DNA of 64,000 bases from Paragordius varius. Its lineage: Eukaryota; Nematomorpha. Both the position numbers and the translations under genes were made by a program. Shown piece after piece: positions 61,660-64,000 of this stretch (positions are counted from its first letter, which is position 1; each line of letters starts with the position of its first letter). The stretch is from contig OZ176052.1 of NCBI GenBank assembly GCA_964247055.1, positions 3,038,001 through 3,102,000 of the forward strand, written 5' to 3'. A model generated the notes under the pieces. The model did no database searches. It was given only the letters and a program-made list of their open reading frames with translations, and was not told where the DNA came from.

Positions 61660-62400
61660 AATAGCCTAAAATCATATAGGGTTTGTATAAAATCTTAAAT
61701 TCAAAAGATGGCGTTTAACATATTTGTAAGACAAAAAATTTTTTATGAAACTATATTAAAATATTTTTTTAATATATTTACTATAAAAAACCTTAACATT
61801 TATATTTTATTCCGAACATATATATCAAAATAAAATTAAAAAATATTGTTTTTATTTTTTCATTTATGTCATCTGGTTTATGATGTTTACAAAATTCACT
61901 GTTTTTTTTGGAATCTTACATAAGAGGGGATAAAAGTATTTAAATTAATACAAAATAGAATTTATAAGTAGTGGAATATGTACCAAAAATCCATACATAT
62001 CCAAGTAAATATATTAATTTTAAATAAACTTGTTACAGGGATTTGTAAGGATTGCTGGTTGATATTCCACTACTTTAAACTATTTTGCATAAATTATATA
62101 GTTTATAATACCCACTCATGTAAGATTCCAAAATAACAGTATAATTTTTTTATACCGTCATAAACCAGATGACAAAAAAATGAAAAAATAGAAAACAATA
62201 TTTTTGGTTTTATTTTGATATAGAAATTTATTTTACTGAATAAAATATGAATGTTAAGATTTTAATAGTGAGTATAGCTACTAAATAATTAAAAAAATTA
62301 TTTTAATATAGTTTCATAAAAAAAATTTGTCTGATAAGTGTGCTAAAAGAAAAACACCATCTTTTGAACTGAGATATTATAGAAACCTTAACTAACATCA
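61660..62400. repeat. inverted repeat with arms of about 340 bp
   Basis: The segment from about 61660 to 62000 is the imperfect reverse complement of about 62042 to 62400. Matching blocks include 'caaaagatgg', 'atgaaactatattaaaat', 'gtcatctggtttatga' and 'gtagtggaatat'. The loop is about 40 bp. There is no coding frame. It is probably a large foldback MITE; its limits fade gradually. Confidence 0.7.
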
Positions 62401-62479
62401 CAAATTATATTGAGAAAAAGTGATTCAAATATATAAAGCGTCATTGTATTTATCATCAAAATAGTATGAAGTTCGTTTC

Positions 62480-63990
62480 AATAGAATCCATTTTTTCAGA
62501 TAAAACTTATTATGTCAAAACTTAGCTTATAAATTAAAATTTTTATCACTCAATCTCGGAATTTTTGCGTAAATGAGAAAAATTGCCCATTTTAAAAGAA
62601 AAAAACCTTGAGACTTTCTTCATAAAAACTAAAATTTCATGAAAATAATTTGCTTTTATATGTATTTTAAAATATACACTGCGTGCGAAATCGGTATACC
62701 TGATAAAATATATATAGATAGGAAAATGTATCCGGATTATCATGGTGCTGATTATGGCCATTAGGAGTGATATAAGAAGATCGTATACACTTTTGTGATA
62801 GGTCCTCCATATCGGAAAATGGCAGAATTTGCGCATATTTTTTAAAAATCTTTTTTGGGATGAAAGCTAGCGGCTTCAGTCCAAGCCTAAAAATTATCAT
62901 AAAAATATTATAAACTACATATAAAAAGCAAAACAATGTTTTTAAAAAAATTAATTTTTATATGTAGGATCCGTAAATTTTTTAGTTCATTATTGAGCTT
63001 TTTCTTTTAAAAGTAAAAGCAAAATTCCGAGATAAAATTTTAAAATATAAATTATTTATCAACTCAAAATATTTTTTAAAAATTGCATTTTTTCAAAAAT
63101 TTAAATTTTAAAAAATTTTGTTGAAGCATACTTCATACTATTTTGAGGCATGATGAAAACGTTATAAAAACGCTTATAGATATTATAAAACATCTTTCTC
63201 TAGAATTCGATGATGTGAAACATTTCTATCAGCTCAGAGTTATAATAAAGCTCGGTTTCTAATTATGGTAAATTATTAAAAAATCCAGCTTATATTTACA
63301 TACATTTAAAGACAAACGAATGTTGTAATCAAGAGGGGATAGAAATGTCCAGCATCATTTAAATAAAGTGTTTTATATTGTCTTAGATTTCTCAAAAAAG
63401 TATAAAGTACTTTTCAACATAATTTTGCCAAATCGGAGCGTTTTTTACCGTTTCCATCATGCCTCAGAAAAGTAAGAAGTACGCTTTAACAAAACTTTGG
63501 CAAAAATTGAATTTTTATAAAAAAGTATGCATTTTTTAAAAAGTTTTATTTTGTTATCAAAATTTAGTATATAATAAAATCATCCCGCATCAAAATTTTT
63601 GAGTTTATTTTAAGAGAAATAGCCCATTTTAGGAGCGCAAAAAATTTCGAACTTTTGGAGCTCACATCTAAAATTAAAAATTTTTGTATTGTCATGTTTT
63701 TTTAATGTATTATAATATATTTTAGTGATATTTTTTAAATCCTCTAGTTTAAAAAAAAATTATTTAAAAAAATTGCGCAAATTTCGCCATTTTTTGATGT
63801 GGAGCACTTTCCATAAAAATCGTTCTTTAATTCATAAGGGCCAATACCAAAAGTACAATAATAATATATATATTTATCGGGTTATTTAATTATACCCCTC
63901 AATATTAAACGCAGTGTATATGGAGCAGTTACTGTGAGTGTAACTTTCTTATATCACTGGGGTCAACAAAAGCACCATGGTGATCATAAT
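62480..63990. repeat. family Y repeats, several copies in both orientations
   Basis: Blocks such as 'gaaaatgtatccggattatcatggtgct', 'agcccattttaggagc' and 'gagctcacatctaaaa' match the segments at 19.1-20.2 kb and 57.9-58.3 kb. No gene is present to the end of the window. Confidence 0.55.
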
Positions 63991-64000
63991 ACTTTATTAC

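Noticed and set aside
1-64000. CRISPR arrays, rRNA, bacterial operons
   Set aside because: No regular spacer arrays, rRNA-like GC-rich blocks or prokaryotic gene layout were seen; genes are spliced and animal-like.

Overview
The window is very AT-rich animal DNA, with spliced genes, (TA)n microsatellites and many DNA transposons, LINE fragments and inverted repeats. The recognisable genes are bilaterian: a kinesin-II motor subunit (KIF3A), SMOC/SPARC-type matrix protein exons and a peptide-type rhodopsin-class GPCR. Three of the first introns of KIF3A are only 22, 23 and 24 nt long. Introns that short are, to my knowledge, reported among animals mainly from dicyemid mesozoans, so a dicyemid-like or other reduced parasitic lophotrochozoan is my best inference; it is not proven. 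Most other introns here are 70 nt to several kb.

Positions 1-17,000 (minus strand) hold the most unusual object: one gene made of a tandem series of related exons. I find 14 open exons of 120-225 nt, all multiples of 3. Each starts after an AG at the third base of a codon and ends before a GT after the second base of a codon (class 2-2), so every exon can be joined to the next or skipped without changing frame. Together they encode at least 840 residues in repeats of about 60 residues, with an Asp/Glu/Asn-rich first part and a basic core whose best form is F-[GS]-[KR]-[MIV]-H-K. Two further exons are decayed, one more is an inverted broken copy, and a faint remnant lies upstream. I do not recognise the family. 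A near-perfect 3.1-kb palindrome, a hAT MITE and a LINE piece sit in its introns.

Positions 17,000-27,300 are gene-poor: a hairpin-ended repeat in inverted pairs, a diverged dispersed repeat family, and a loose tandem repeat at 24.95-25.93 kb. Positions 27,400-35,200 (plus) hold a signal-peptide exon followed by SMOC-like exons: thyroglobulin type-1, EF-hand domain with stop, second thyroglobulin type-1, second EF-hand domain with stop. The splice phases allow either one gene with alternative 3' ends or two tandem genes. Positions 37,341-44,658 (plus) hold KIF3A in 15 exons. Positions 48,680-49,876 (minus) hold the intronless GPCR. Positions 50,900-64,000 are a transposon field: a dead mariner, a decayed 2.5-kb hAT (Buster-like) with its ends and target duplication, a foldback element, a 726-bp hAT-type element with a perfect 8-bp duplication nested in another repeat, a LINE fragment with a YADD box, and more dispersed repeats. 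No rRNA, tRNA gene or CRISPR array was seen.
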